A DNA stretch of 64,000 bases from Chroococcidiopsis sp. CCMEE 29. GTDB lineage: Bacteria; Cyanobacteriota; Cyanobacteriia; Cyanobacteriales; Chroococcidiopsidaceae. This document shows positions 43,769 to 52,047 of the stretch, piece by piece. Position 1 is the first letter of the stretch; the number at the start of each line of letters is the position of its first letter. Location: positions 4,295,001 to 4,359,000 of the forward strand of contig NZ_CP083761.1 in assembly GCF_023558375.1 (NCBI RefSeq), in the 5' to 3' direction. The position numbers were made by a program, and so were the translations under genes. Below the pieces are notes generated by a model, which was given only the letters and a program-made list of their open reading frames with translations, searched no databases and was not told the origin of the DNA.

Positions 43769-45184
43769 CTACAACTGTAAAATCATCCGCGCTAAGTTGA
43801 AATAAATCAAAACTCCCAGTACATCAACAGCAGTTGTAATAAAAGGAGCTGACATCAAAGCTGGATCTAAACCCATTACACGGAACAAAAACGGGAGTGC
43901 TGAACCGGATACAGAAGCCAAAACCGAAATTGCTACCAAACTGGCTCCTACTGCGATCGCGACCAACCAATTTCCTTGCAGGGTGAAAGCCCATATAGTC
44001 GCGACCGATCCTAACATGGAGCCAAGCAACACCCCAGCGATCGCTTCCCGTAGAATCACCTGTAATGGTCCCATTGCTCTAATTTCCTCGGTGTTCATTC
44101 CCCGGATCACTACTGTCGAAGATTGGGCACCGACATTGCCACCCGTGCCAGTTAACAAAGGGATAAATGCTGTCAGCACTACTACCTGCTGGAGAAGCTC
44201 TTCCTCTGCCTTAATAATTGTGCCTGTAACCGTGTTAGTTAAAAGTAAAACGAACAGCCAGACAACACGCTTGCGAGCAACAGTCAATAAATCAGTCTGA
44301 AAATAGTTATCGCCCCCGGACTGTACCCCACCACCTAAAGCATAAATATCTTCAGTGGTCTCCTGCTCTAAAATGTCAATCACATCATCCACTGTAATGA
44401 TGCCCACAAGTCGCTGCTCTCGGTCAACCACAGGCACAGCCAGAAAGTCATAGCGTTTAATAATCCTTGCGACTTCTTCCTGATCTGTATCGGTATGGAC
44501 AAATATGACATCGCGAGTCATGATTTCGCCAATTGTTTGATCGGGCTCCGCAGTCACCAAATCTCGCAGTGACAAAATCCCAGTTAAGCGGCGGGCGGGA
44601 TCTGTGATGTAGAGGTAATAAATTGTTTCCGTAACCTTCGCTAAGCGACGAATCCGTTCTAGTGCTTGAGCAACTGTAAAGGTTTCCTTGAGTGATATTA
44701 ACTCTGGTGTCATAATCCGCCCAGCAGTACCAGCCTCATACCCCAATAGTTGGGCAGTGGCTTGCTGTTCAGCGGGACTGAGTTGTTCTAGCAAACGATT
44801 GACAACTTTGGCTGGCAACTCATCAAATAGCCGCGCGCGATCGTCGGGCGACATTTTATCTACAATATCGAGGACATCCTGACGCTTGAATTCCTCTAAT
44901 AACGCCTCCTGTACGCTGGAATCTAGATGTTCATAGACCTCAATCGCCTCGCCCTTAGAAATCAAGCGGAAGGCTAAGGCTTGCATTGCTTCTGGCAACC
45001 CTTCAATCGCCTCGGCAATATCTGGAGGTTGCACCGGTACTAAGATGGCTTTGGCTGCCTGCAAGTCTCTCTGTTGCAGCAGTGCCTTCAGCTGAGTTCG
45101 CACCAAGTCCCGCAGTTCTCTGCGTGAGAGATCGTGGCGTGAGACATCAGGAAAAGTTGAGGATAGATTTTTATTTTCAGTCAA
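43769..45184 (-). CDS. mgtE: Magnesium transporter MgtE
   Basis: This homodimeric Mg2+ channel has 471 residues. It has an N-terminal helical MgtE_N domain (LQQRDLQAAKAILVPVQPPDIAEAIEGLPEAMQALAFRLI) and a CBS pair (ITVDDVIDILEQETTEDIYALGG closes it). The C-terminal TM domain includes RVVWLFVLLLTNTVTGTII, LLTGTGGNVGAQSSTVVIRGM and AGVLLGSMLGSV. The frame's start is a TTG at 45184 with a strong RBS (AGGAGGG, 6 nt before); no ATG or GTG lies nearby, so TTG initiation is real or the N-terminus is short. CBS domains act as cytosolic Mg2+ sensors. Confidence 0.96.
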   Translation of the reverse strand: MTENKNLSSTFPDVSRHDLSRRELRDLVRTQLKALLQQRDLQAAKAILVPVQPPDIAEAIEGLPEAMQALAFRLISKGEAIEVYEHLDSSVQEALLEEFKRQDVLDIVDKMSPDDRARLFDELPAKVVNRLLEQLSPAEQQATAQLLGYEAGTAGRIMTPELISLKETFTVAQALERIRRLAKVTETIYYLYITDPARRLTGILSLRDLVTAEPDQTIGEIMTRDVIFVHTDTDQEEVARIIKRYDFLAVPVVDREQRLVGIITVDDVIDILEQETTEDIYALGGGVQSGGDNYFQTDLLTVARKRVVWLFVLLLTNTVTGTIIKAEEELLQQVVVLTAFIPLLTGTGGNVGAQSSTVVIRGMNTEEIRAMGPLQVILREAIAGVLLGSMLGSVATIWAFTLQGNWLVAIAVGASLVAISVLASVSGSALPFLFRVMGLDPALMSAPFITTAVDVLGVLIYFNLARMILQL

Positions 45185-45391
45185 TGCCTACCCTCCTGAG
45201 CTGGTTGAATAAAGGTGCTGCCTTTAGTCTAGGTGAGAGTGGTAATTGGCAGATCTAAACCCTACTATTTTTCAGCCTAAATTAGTTTTGATGCTAGAAA
45301 GGTTTCTGTAAGAAAAGCCCATCGCCATAACGATGAGCAATAAAGAAGATTGGTTACAAAAGATAATTTTTTTACCTCACCTCTAGATTTC

Positions 45392-45934
45392 TTAGGGTTG
45401 GGTTCGGCTACCGGGACCTACCACACCAATTTTATGTCGATAGGATAATTCAGCCCCGAACCAACCAGAGATGCTAGTCAAAGTACCCACAATAAGTGAG
45501 ATTAATAATCCCCAAGGCAATATCGCCCCTATAGGATTATCCAGACGCAGGTATAAATTAATCGCTGTCAACACTAGCAGCGTAACATTAAGAACCATAT
45601 GCGCCCAGCCAGCGGTGCGCTTGCGGACTCGTTCTATTTGCAAGAAGTCGCTCATGCCAATGATGGCTGCTATCACGCCAGTTGCCAATCCAGCAGCGAT
45701 TAACCAAAATGATGCTCGCGCCCAAAAGGGATCGCGGGTGAACCAGTACACAGCATCGGTTACCAATGCTGCGGCTAAAAACGCAATCGGAAAGAGCACA
45801 CTCAGAGGGTGTAAGGGATGCCCAACGATCGCAACCGTACTAGGCACGCCAGGGTCGCGATACTCTCTGTCATCACTTTCAAGAATCGGTGGGATATTGG
45901 GGAATGGTGTCCCAGTTGACTGTTGTGTTTCCAT
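45392..45934 (-). CDS. DUF2231 membrane protein
   Basis: This 180-residue protein has a short soluble start with HPLHPLSVLFPIAFLAAALVTDAVYWFTRDPFW, then four TM helices; the PLHPxxVxFPIA motif defines DUF2231. GLATGVIAAIIGMSDFLQIERVRKRTAGWAHMVLN follows. Function is unknown; members are cytoplasmic-membrane proteins sometimes near stress genes. It is followed by no clear terminator, and the DUF2993 gene lies upstream on the same strand (49 bp), suggesting an operon. Confidence 0.88.
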   Translation of the reverse strand: METQQSTGTPFPNIPPILESDDREYRDPGVPSTVAIVGHPLHPLSVLFPIAFLAAALVTDAVYWFTRDPFWARASFWLIAAGLATGVIAAIIGMSDFLQIERVRKRTAGWAHMVLNVTLLVLTAINLYLRLDNPIGAILPWGLLISLIVGTLTSISGWFGAELSYRHKIGVVGPGSRTQP

Positions 45935-45982
45935 GTGTTCTCCCGCTACAGCAATTAGGGTTGGGTTTAGAAACTCGCGAGC

Positions 45983-46723
45983 TCAGCCCGAAGGAATTTG
46001 TTCAACATGGGCTTGGGCTTCTAGCGTTAGTTTACCGGCTTCGACCTGTAAATTGTTAACCTTCAGCGTCATCCCTTCCAAGTCGAAGTTGCTCAGATTA
46101 AGAATTTCACTGGTTTGATCGACCAGTGCCTTTGTCAGTTCTGGCGATAACTCCTCCCCTTCACCGTATTCAACATTTTCGAGAGTAACTGTTTGTCCGT
46201 TAGGGCTAACACGAGGTACAGCCGTGAAGGCAACCTGCTCAGTTTTGCTGGTTTCACGCAACAACACCTTAGCATTCACTGCTACCTTACCTTCACCCGG
46301 TAGCCGGAAATCTACCTGTTGGGGATCAATCGTCATCGGTTGACCATTGACGTGTACCTGCTGGTTTTGCAGTTTCGTGCGGACAAATTCCGAGTTGAAC
46401 GCACGGTTAATATCGCCTTCTAATAAAACAACATGGGTACTAGCCTCTGTAGGCTGGGTCAATTCAATTTTACCGAAAGCTGCACTGAGGGGATTGATCG
46501 CAACGCCAGTCATGTGCATGTCCAGTTCTTCCATCCGCAGGTCACCCTGCATCACCATTCCTTCACCTTCAATTGTGACTGAATCCACCTGTCCCTGCAT
46601 CGCCTTAAATGGATCGGTTTTAATACTTACATCCAACTCCTCAACTTCATCTAGCTGGCTGGATAGCCCAATTTCTGCTGCCTTATTGAGTGCCTGCTCT
46701 CCCAATCCCTGTTGCTCTGACAT
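45983..46723 (-). CDS. DUF2993 family protein (LmeA-like)
   Basis: This 246-residue protein has the family pattern: N-terminal amphipathic sequence GLGEQALNKAAEIGLSSQLDEVEELDVSIKTDP, then beta-rich repeats with MQGDLRMEELDMHMTGVAINPL. DUF2993 proteins are lipid-binding-like (TULIP-type) and in Actinobacteria participate in envelope lipid synthesis; the cyanobacterial role is unknown. No signal peptide is evident. It is co-directional with the DUF2231 gene, 48 bp apart. Confidence 0.8.
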   Translation of the reverse strand: MSEQQGLGEQALNKAAEIGLSSQLDEVEELDVSIKTDPFKAMQGQVDSVTIEGEGMVMQGDLRMEELDMHMTGVAINPLSAAFGKIELTQPTEASTHVVLLEGDINRAFNSEFVRTKLQNQQVHVNGQPMTIDPQQVDFRLPGEGKVAVNAKVLLRETSKTEQVAFTAVPRVSPNGQTVTLENVEYGEGEELSPELTKALVDQTSEILNLSNFDLEGMTLKVNNLQVEAGKLTLEAQAHVEQIPSG

Positions 46724-47096
46724 CGCGCCGCAATTCCTTAGTGTTAGATTCTTGAGCCAATCTAGCGGTTTATGTTAAGTGCTGTTATCTGTCTCATGGT
46801 GGAGGGTAGGCGTTAGCCATTAGACTTAGCGAAGGATAGCACTCCTCTATCCATAAGGAGAAACACTTTTGCGCTTAGTTGTTGATGCTTTTTAATCGCT
46901 CTTTAACTACTATGAAATTAACCCAGTTGCGATCGCTTCTCCAATTGGCTTCAAGCTATCTGTTTTGAGGCTGTACACTGCTGTTTTAATCGATTTTGCT
47001 GTTGATCCGTCAAAAGAAAGATGAACCTCAGTAATTGCTATGACAAGCTTAAATAATATAACCGATAGCTAGAAATTATTGAGAGGAAACACAAAA
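46724..47096. other. Intergenic region upstream of hemerythrin gene
   Basis: This ~370-bp spacer separates divergent genes. It contains a HIP1 core but no supportable ORF, hairpin or tandem repeat that I can see. The GAGAGGAAAC at 47081-47090 is the RBS of the gene starting at 47097. Confidence 0.5.
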
Positions 47097-48137
47097 ATGG
47101 TAGCAACTTTAGATGATACCAAACGCTCTGCGATCGCTGTTAAATTAGCTGATATGAAGGCGGTTCAAGAGCTAATAATTTCTAATGAAGAAAAACTCCT
47201 ATCTCAAGTTAACGATCAAGAAATTCGTCAGCGTCTTCAGGATATGCTCGAATCGGATCGGAAAAACTTAGGGGTTCTAGAAACAGTAATTGTCCAATAC
47301 GGTGTTCAGGGAGAGCCAAGACAGGTAACCCAACAGCTAGTTGAAATGACCCAGCAAATGATGCAAGGTTCTGACCTGTCCTTGTATGATAAGTTTGCTC
47401 AGCATGAACTGTTTAAGCATGGACAGGTAATGACTGGTATCATGCTTCATAAGGCTGCTCAAGTTGTTGGCGCTGATGTCGATCTCGCTTTCGGACCTTT
47501 AAACACAGTCAACTTTGAGAACCGAGCTCATCAAGAGCAGCTCAAAGGGATGCTAGAGCAGGTTGGTACTCGTGAGCTAACTGGGCAAGAAGCCGATCAA
47601 GGACTCTGGGCTCGCGTACAAGATGCAATGGCAGCATTCAGCGGCGTAGTTGGTAGTGTAGTTACTCAAACCAGTGACAAACAGGATATGAATATCCAAG
47701 ATGTCATTCGGTTGGATCACAACAAGGTCAATACTCTTTTCACAGAGCTGCTACAGAGTGACGATCCTCAAAAGATTCAAGAGTATTTCGGTCAAATCTA
47801 CAAAGATCTAAGTGCCCACGCTGAAGCTGAAGAGCAAGTCGTCTATCCAAGAGTACGGTCTTTCTACGGTAACAACGATACCCAAGAACTGTATGACGAG
47901 CAAGCTGAAATGAAGCAGATGTTAGAGGAAATTAAGGCTTCCAGCCCCTCTTCATCTGAATTCAAGGATAAGGTCAGAAAGCTGATGGAGGCTGTTGGTG
48001 ATCATATCCGTCAAGAAGAAAGTACCATGTTTGCCGCAATCCGCAATAACTTGAGCGACGCTGAAACCGAGCAGCTGGCTACCGAGTTCAAGGCAGCTAA
48101 GAGCCAGATTCAACAAAAAATGGGTACTGTCAGCTAA
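47097..48137 (+). CDS. Hemerythrin HHE-like protein with N-terminal ferritin-like region
   Basis: The start is the ATG at 47097 behind GAGAGG; the TTG at 47079 is unlikely. Residues ~1-165 are all-helical (VKLADMKAVQELIISNEEKLLSQV..., QHELFKHGQVMTGIMLHKAAQ), possibly a second diiron-like or scaffold domain. From ~205 there is an HHE domain: MNIQDVIRLDHNKV, DLSAHAEAEEQVVYP, DEQAEMKQMLEEI and DHIRQEESTMF. Compared with the gene at 48358, the third ligand segment has EQAE where that protein has EHHE, so one or two metal-ligand His are missing. It may bind O2 or NO weakly or only play a structural role. A terminator is at 48202-48235. Confidence 0.88.
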   Translation: MVATLDDTKRSAIAVKLADMKAVQELIISNEEKLLSQVNDQEIRQRLQDMLESDRKNLGVLETVIVQYGVQGEPRQVTQQLVEMTQQMMQGSDLSLYDKFAQHELFKHGQVMTGIMLHKAAQVVGADVDLAFGPLNTVNFENRAHQEQLKGMLEQVGTRELTGQEADQGLWARVQDAMAAFSGVVGSVVTQTSDKQDMNIQDVIRLDHNKVNTLFTELLQSDDPQKIQEYFGQIYKDLSAHAEAEEQVVYPRVRSFYGNNDTQELYDEQAEMKQMLEEIKASSPSSSEFKDKVRKLMEAVGDHIRQEESTMFAAIRNNLSDAETEQLATEFKAAKSQIQQKMGTVS

Positions 48138-48201
48138 TTGAGTCTTTACACCGTCTTAACTAGACTAGAATTATAAGCAAGCTAAGTTGAGATTTACCAA
48201 G

Positions 48202-48235
48202 CCCACCACCTTAAGGTAGTGGGTTTATTTTCTTA
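48202..48235 (+). terminator. Terminator after the hemerythrin-like gene
   Basis: The arms CCCACCACC (48202-48210) and GGTAGTGGG (48215-48223) pair with one mismatch, followed by a T-rich stretch. It ends the 47097 transcript. Confidence 0.7.
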
Positions 48236-48251
48236 ACCAATTTCACCAAAA

Positions 48252-48321
48252 ATTGATTCATCTATCACAGAAATATTACTGTTAATATTGATTCATCTAT
48301 CACGGAAATATTACTGTTAAT
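48252..48321 (+). repeat. Tandem 35-bp duplication upstream of second hemerythrin
   Basis: ATTGATTCATCTATCAC(A/G)GAAATATTACTGTTAAT occurs at 48252-48286 and 48287-48321 with one mismatch. It ends 36 bp before the ATG at 48358, so it may duplicate promoter or operator sequence. Confidence 0.9.
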
Positions 48322-48357
48322 AAAGTGAAGCATGATTTTACCAGGAGCAAAGACAAT

Positions 48358-48795
48358 ATGGACATCTTTGACTTAATTAGAAAGGATCATCGTCAGATTG
48401 AAAATCTTTTTTCAGAAATTGAGAGGGCTGGCAAAACTCAAAAATTATATGAATACTTCAATCAACTTTACGAAGAAATAAGCTTACACACAGAGGTTGA
48501 AGAGAAAATCTTTTATCCAGCAATAAGCAATTATCAGGATACAGAACGACTACTTGATGAAGCTCAAAAAGAGCATCATGAAATTAAGCAAATGCTAGAA
48601 GATATTGAATCTTTTAGTCCAATTTCAGACGAATTCAAACAAAAGCTAAGTGAGCTGAAACAGGCAATTCAACATCACGTCCAGGAAGAAGAAAATGAGG
48701 TATTTACCCAAGTACAGGAGTCGATGAGTAAGGCGGAAAGAGAACAGTTAGGAAACGATTTTGAAGCTGTCAAAAGTCAACAGCAAAGTGAATAG
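48358..48795 (+). CDS. Hemerythrin HHE cation-binding protein
   Basis: This 145-residue protein starts at the ATG at 48358 (MDIFDLIRKDH). It has four ligand segments: KDHRQIENLF, SLHTEVEEKIFYP, KEHHEIKQML and HHVQEEENEVF, the H-HxxxE-HxxxH-HxxxxE pattern of hemerythrin/HHE diiron domains. Such proteins bind O2, NO or iron. It is a paralogue of the C-half of the gene at 47097. It lies behind a 35-bp duplication; the two genes are separate transcripts, given the intervening terminator. Confidence 0.93.
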   Translation: MDIFDLIRKDHRQIENLFSEIERAGKTQKLYEYFNQLYEEISLHTEVEEKIFYPAISNYQDTERLLDEAQKEHHEIKQMLEDIESFSPISDEFKQKLSELKQAIQHHVQEEENEVFTQVQESMSKAEREQLGNDFEAVKSQQQSE

Positions 48796-48847
48796 AACTA
48801 TTAAAAAAGCCTAAATACTTGGCGAATTCAATTCCCGGCTACACAAA

Positions 48848-48933
48848 CTAAGCCCATCTGCGTGGGCTATTAGAACCTAGAAGCCTGCGGAGGCAGGCTT
48901 TGTCTAGTTTAGCCCCAGACTTTCTAGTCTGAG
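48848..48933. repeat. Cluster of three short hairpins (dispersed cyanobacterial palindrome type)
   Basis: Three consecutive palindromes occur: AGCCCATCTGCGTGGGCT, AAGCCTGCGGAGGCAGGCTT, and a CCCAGACT/AGTCTGAGG pair with a short spacer. They lie between the convergent hemerythrin gene and the SDR gene. This matches the widespread repeated hairpin modules of cyanobacteria and may end both transcripts. Confidence 0.65.
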
Positions 48934-48947
48934 GGAAATTAGTGGCT

Positions 48948-49805
48948 TTAACCGTTGACTACATCACCACCGTTGGGATGTAATACCTGACCGGAAATAT
49001 AAGAAGCATCATCTGACGCTAAAAATACGTAACTCGGTGCAACTTCTTCAGGTTGACCAGGTCGTCCCATTGGCACTTGTTTGCCGAAGCTGGCAACTTT
49101 TTCCTCTGGAAAAGTTGCTGGGATGAGTGGTGTCCAAATCGGACCAGGAGCAACAGCATTGACGCGAATTCCCTTTTCTACCAGGCTCTTAGACAATGAG
49201 CGGGTAAAGGCAACGATCGCGCCTTTAGTAGAAGAGTAATCAAGTAATTGCGGATTGCCTTTATAAGCCGTTACGGAAGTGGTATTAACAATAGCACTGC
49301 CTTCTTTGAGATGCTTCAGCGCTGCCTTGGTCAGGAAAAACATGGAGAAAATATTAGTGCGGAAGGTACGCTCTAACTGTTGAGCGCTGATGTCCTCAAT
49401 ACTCTGCTGTGGATGTTGTTCAGCAGCGTTATTGACGAGAATATCGAGTTTGCCAAACTCATCTACTGTTTGCTGCACTGCTTGCTGACAGAAGCTTTCA
49501 TCACCAATATCTCCAGCAATTGCCACAGCACGACGACCTTGTTCTTCTACCATTTGTTTCGTCTGTTTGGCATCATCGTGCTCGTTTAAGTACATGATCG
49601 CCACATCTGCTCCCTCTTTCGCAAACGCGATCGCTACCGCACGACCAATACCACTATCACCACCCGTGATCAGTGCTACTTTGCCTTGCAACTTACCACT
49701 CCCCCGGTACTGGGAATCGTCAGCCTTTGGTCGTGGTGTCATTTCTGATTCCAGACCGGGTTGTTGCTCCTGATGCTGTGGTGGTTGTAATTGTTCTTCT
49801 GGCAT
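48948..49805 (-). CDS. SDR family oxidoreductase (general-stress-type, YhdF-like)
   Basis: This 285-residue SDR has an N-terminal ~45-residue Gln/Pro-rich lead (PEEQLQPPQHQEQQPG). The NADP motif is ITGGDSGIGRAVAIAFAKEGADVAIMY, the NNAA motif is in DILVNNAAEQHPQQSIEDI, catalytic Ser and YSSTK are at LDYSSTKGAIVAFTRSL, and the tail is SYISGQVLHPNGGDVVNG. Such extended SDRs are often stress-induced and annotated as glucose/ribitol dehydrogenase-like. The RBS aggagatatag precedes the ATG at 49805. An inverted repeat AACCTTGG/CCAAGGTT is just upstream (49843-49871). Confidence 0.93.
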   Translation of the reverse strand: MPEEQLQPPQHQEQQPGLESEMTPRPKADDSQYRGSGKLQGKVALITGGDSGIGRAVAIAFAKEGADVAIMYLNEHDDAKQTKQMVEEQGRRAVAIAGDIGDESFCQQAVQQTVDEFGKLDILVNNAAEQHPQQSIEDISAQQLERTFRTNIFSMFFLTKAALKHLKEGSAIVNTTSVTAYKGNPQLLDYSSTKGAIVAFTRSLSKSLVEKGIRVNAVAPGPIWTPLIPATFPEEKVASFGKQVPMGRPGQPEEVAPSYVFLASDDASYISGQVLHPNGGDVVNG

Positions 49806-49842
49806 ACTATATCTCCTATTGGCAAAAAGTCTGCTAAAACCA

Positions 49843-49871
49843 AACCTTGGATCTGTATTTGACCCAAGGTT
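49843..49871. promoter_or_regulatory. Inverted repeat in the SDR upstream region
   Basis: AACCTTGG (49843-49850) and CCAAGGTT (49864-49871) are separated by 13 nt. This lies 38-66 bp upstream of the SDR start; it could be an operator or a leader hairpin. No regulator is identified. Confidence 0.35.
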
Positions 49872-50290
49872 AGTTTGTTAAAAATTGTCAATTGTGACTG
49901 TAGACGTTCACTTCTCAACCCACACTCATAAAAGAGCCGAACTCTACACCATCAATTTGGTTTTTTGCTTACAACGTCAACGCATCTAACTTGATCCAAC
50001 TTTGCTCTGTGCTTATGTACAACTCAATACAGAACACAAACCTTAATTGATGCAGGCTTAAGCATTTTCGTCTGCAATTAATTTAGCTACTAGTTCGGTT
50101 CTTGTTTATCACTCTAGAGGTGGAAACTGCTGCTAAGTTATATCAATCTTTTGGTGTAAAGTCATTTACTTTCCAATGTTATATTTGATACTTAATATAT
50201 ATATAAAATTAATGATTGTTACTTGCGGGATATTTTGGTCAAAATGTCACCAGAGTAAGATTACAGGTATTAGGGTCGTGGGCTGAGGCA
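49872..50290. other. AT-rich upstream region of the ATP-grasp gene
   Basis: This ~420-bp AT-rich region has no supportable gene. It includes TATATATATAAAATTAATG near 50195-50214, suitable for a promoter. Upstream frames before the ATG at 50291 are not convincingly coding. Confidence 0.4.
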
Positions 50291-51898
50291 ATGCAAACTT
50301 TAAATCATTCTTTCTTTGAGCAGGCTGATCAGTTTCGACAGCTGCAAATTGAGCTGCGCGATCGCTGGCAGAGTGTCCAATTGTTTGACCAAAGTGATGG
50401 CGACATTTTGGTTATCCCCTCCCTGAGCTTAGACCAACGAGAGCTGCTAAAGATTCAAGGCGTTCATCACTATGAGGAGCGACTGCTATTCTCGTTGATT
50501 CGCTTGCAAAATCCTCGAACACGGTTAATCTATATCACCTCACAGCCGTTGCATCCCAGCGTGATTGATTACTATCTGCAACTGCTACCAGGAATTCCGT
50601 TTTCTCATGCCCGCGATCGCTTGCTGCTACTTTCAACCTACGATTCCTCCCACAAGCCCTTGACCCAGAAGATTTTAGAGCGACCCCGCTTGATGGAGCG
50701 TATTCGTCAAGCCTTGCGGTTAGAAAAGACATTTATGATTTGTTACAACGCCTCGACTTGGGAGCGGGATTTGTCTGTAAAGTTGGGTGTACCCTTATAT
50801 GCTGCCGATCCAGATTTACAGATATGGGGAACCAAAAGTGGGAGTCGGCAAATTTTTGCTGAGAGCGGAGTGCCTTGTCCTGATGGTAGCGAGAGTGTTT
50901 GGAATGTTGAAGACTTGGCAGTAGCGGCAGCTCAGTTGTGGGAACGCCAACCGCAGTTAAAACGGATGGTAGTCAAACTCAACGAAGGAATTTCAGGAGA
51001 AGGCAATGCCCTGTTGGATCTCAAACCAATTCAAAGTGTTGCCCCAGCAGCAGCATCCCATACCAAACGGGTAGCAAAATTTAAAGATCACTTTGCAACT
51101 TTGAGATTTCAAGCGAAATCTGAAACCTGGGCTAATTTTTCTAGCCGCATCCCAGAGATTGGGGCAATTGTCGAAGCTTTTGTTGAAGGAGAGGTAAAGC
51201 GATCGCCTAGCGTTCAAGGTCGCATTACACCGAACGGCGAAGTAGAAATCCTCTCCACCCACGATCAAATCTTGGGAGGACCCGATCAACAAATTTATCT
51301 CGGCTGCCGCTTTCCGGCAGATGAAACCTATCGGCTGCGCTTACAAGACTTGGGGTTAAAAGTTGGCAGAACCTTAGCAGAAAAAGGAGCCTTGGAGCGG
51401 TTTGGCGTTGATTTTATCGCTGTGCAACAACCCGAAAATGAAAATCAGTGGGAGTTTCAGGCGATTGAAATTAATCTGCGTAAGGGCGGCACCACCCACC
51501 CATTCATGACCTTGAAATTATTAACGAATGGACGTTATGAACTCTCAACAGGTCTGTTTTACAGTCAACAGGGGCGACCAAAGTACTACATTGCCACTGA
51601 CAACCTGCAAAAAGACCGCTATCGAGGGTTGTTGCCAAGCGATCTAATGGACATCATTGCCCACCATCGGTTGCACTTTGACACGGGGACTGAAACTGGC
51701 ACAGTTTTTCATCTTATGGGTTGTCTTTCCGAGTTTGGCAAGCTGGGATTGACGAGTATTGGCGATTCTCCTAAACAGGCAGAGGAAATTTATCAAAAGG
51801 TTGTCAAAGTTCTAGATGAAGAAACCCGAACCAGCAGCAATCATCCCACTTGGACTGCACAACACTGCCTACCATTTGCTTGGAACGAAGCGGAATGA
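50291..51898 (+). CDS. PGM1-type ATP-grasp peptide ligase-like protein
   Basis: The product has 535 residues from the ATG at 50291 (MQTLNHSF); the frame can run back to a TTG at 50216. It has a pre-ATP-grasp region (FDQSDGDILVIPSLSLDQRELLKIQGVHHYEERLLFSLIRLQNPRTRLIYITSQPL), then the ATP-grasp core (VKLNEGISGEGNALL, VEAFVEGEVKRSPSVQGRI, GVDFIAVQ and IEINLRKGGTTHPFMTLKLLTNG). That last motif and the overall arrangement match PGM1/pheganomycin-type peptide ligase relatives common in cyanobacteria. A carboxylate-amine ligation is expected; the partner peptides are unknown. A Ser/Thr kinase gene follows in the same direction at 150 bp. Confidence 0.82.
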   Translation: MQTLNHSFFEQADQFRQLQIELRDRWQSVQLFDQSDGDILVIPSLSLDQRELLKIQGVHHYEERLLFSLIRLQNPRTRLIYITSQPLHPSVIDYYLQLLPGIPFSHARDRLLLLSTYDSSHKPLTQKILERPRLMERIRQALRLEKTFMICYNASTWERDLSVKLGVPLYAADPDLQIWGTKSGSRQIFAESGVPCPDGSESVWNVEDLAVAAAQLWERQPQLKRMVVKLNEGISGEGNALLDLKPIQSVAPAAASHTKRVAKFKDHFATLRFQAKSETWANFSSRIPEIGAIVEAFVEGEVKRSPSVQGRITPNGEVEILSTHDQILGGPDQQIYLGCRFPADETYRLRLQDLGLKVGRTLAEKGALERFGVDFIAVQQPENENQWEFQAIEINLRKGGTTHPFMTLKLLTNGRYELSTGLFYSQQGRPKYYIATDNLQKDRYRGLLPSDLMDIIAHHRLHFDTGTETGTVFHLMGCLSEFGKLGLTSIGDSPKQAEEIYQKVVKVLDEETRTSSNHPTWTAQHCLPFAWNEAE

Positions 51899-51959
51899 TT
51901 AAGAAGTAGGGAATAGGAAGCAGGGGTAAAGATGAAGGCTAAAGGCTGAAGGAGCAAAT

Positions 51960-51987
51960 TTCATACTTCATACTTCATACTTCATAC
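51960..51987 (+). repeat. Heptanucleotide STRR, four copies of TTCATAC
   Basis: TTCATAC is repeated exactly four times (51960-51966 to 51981-51987) in the ligase/kinase spacer, directly after a G-rich GGAAGCAGGGG unit. Perfect copies indicate recent expansion or gene conversion. Confidence 0.9.
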
Positions 51988-52047
51988 TTTTCTCGCCCCT
52001 AGTTCGTAATTGTGTAGAATCTAGACAACCTGCATCTATACCTGGTT

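Noticed and set aside
45471-46118. 215-codon plus-strand frame over DUF2231/DUF2993
   Set aside because: The minus-strand genes have clear family signatures; this frame spans both and their spacer.
46805-46870. GGTAGGCGTTAGCC region considered as repeat or attachment site
   Set aside because: No second copy or inverted partner was found in the window.
49872-50290. Possible tRNA or small RNA in the AT-rich spacer
   Set aside because: No cloverleaf, CCA end or T-loop sequence was recognisable.
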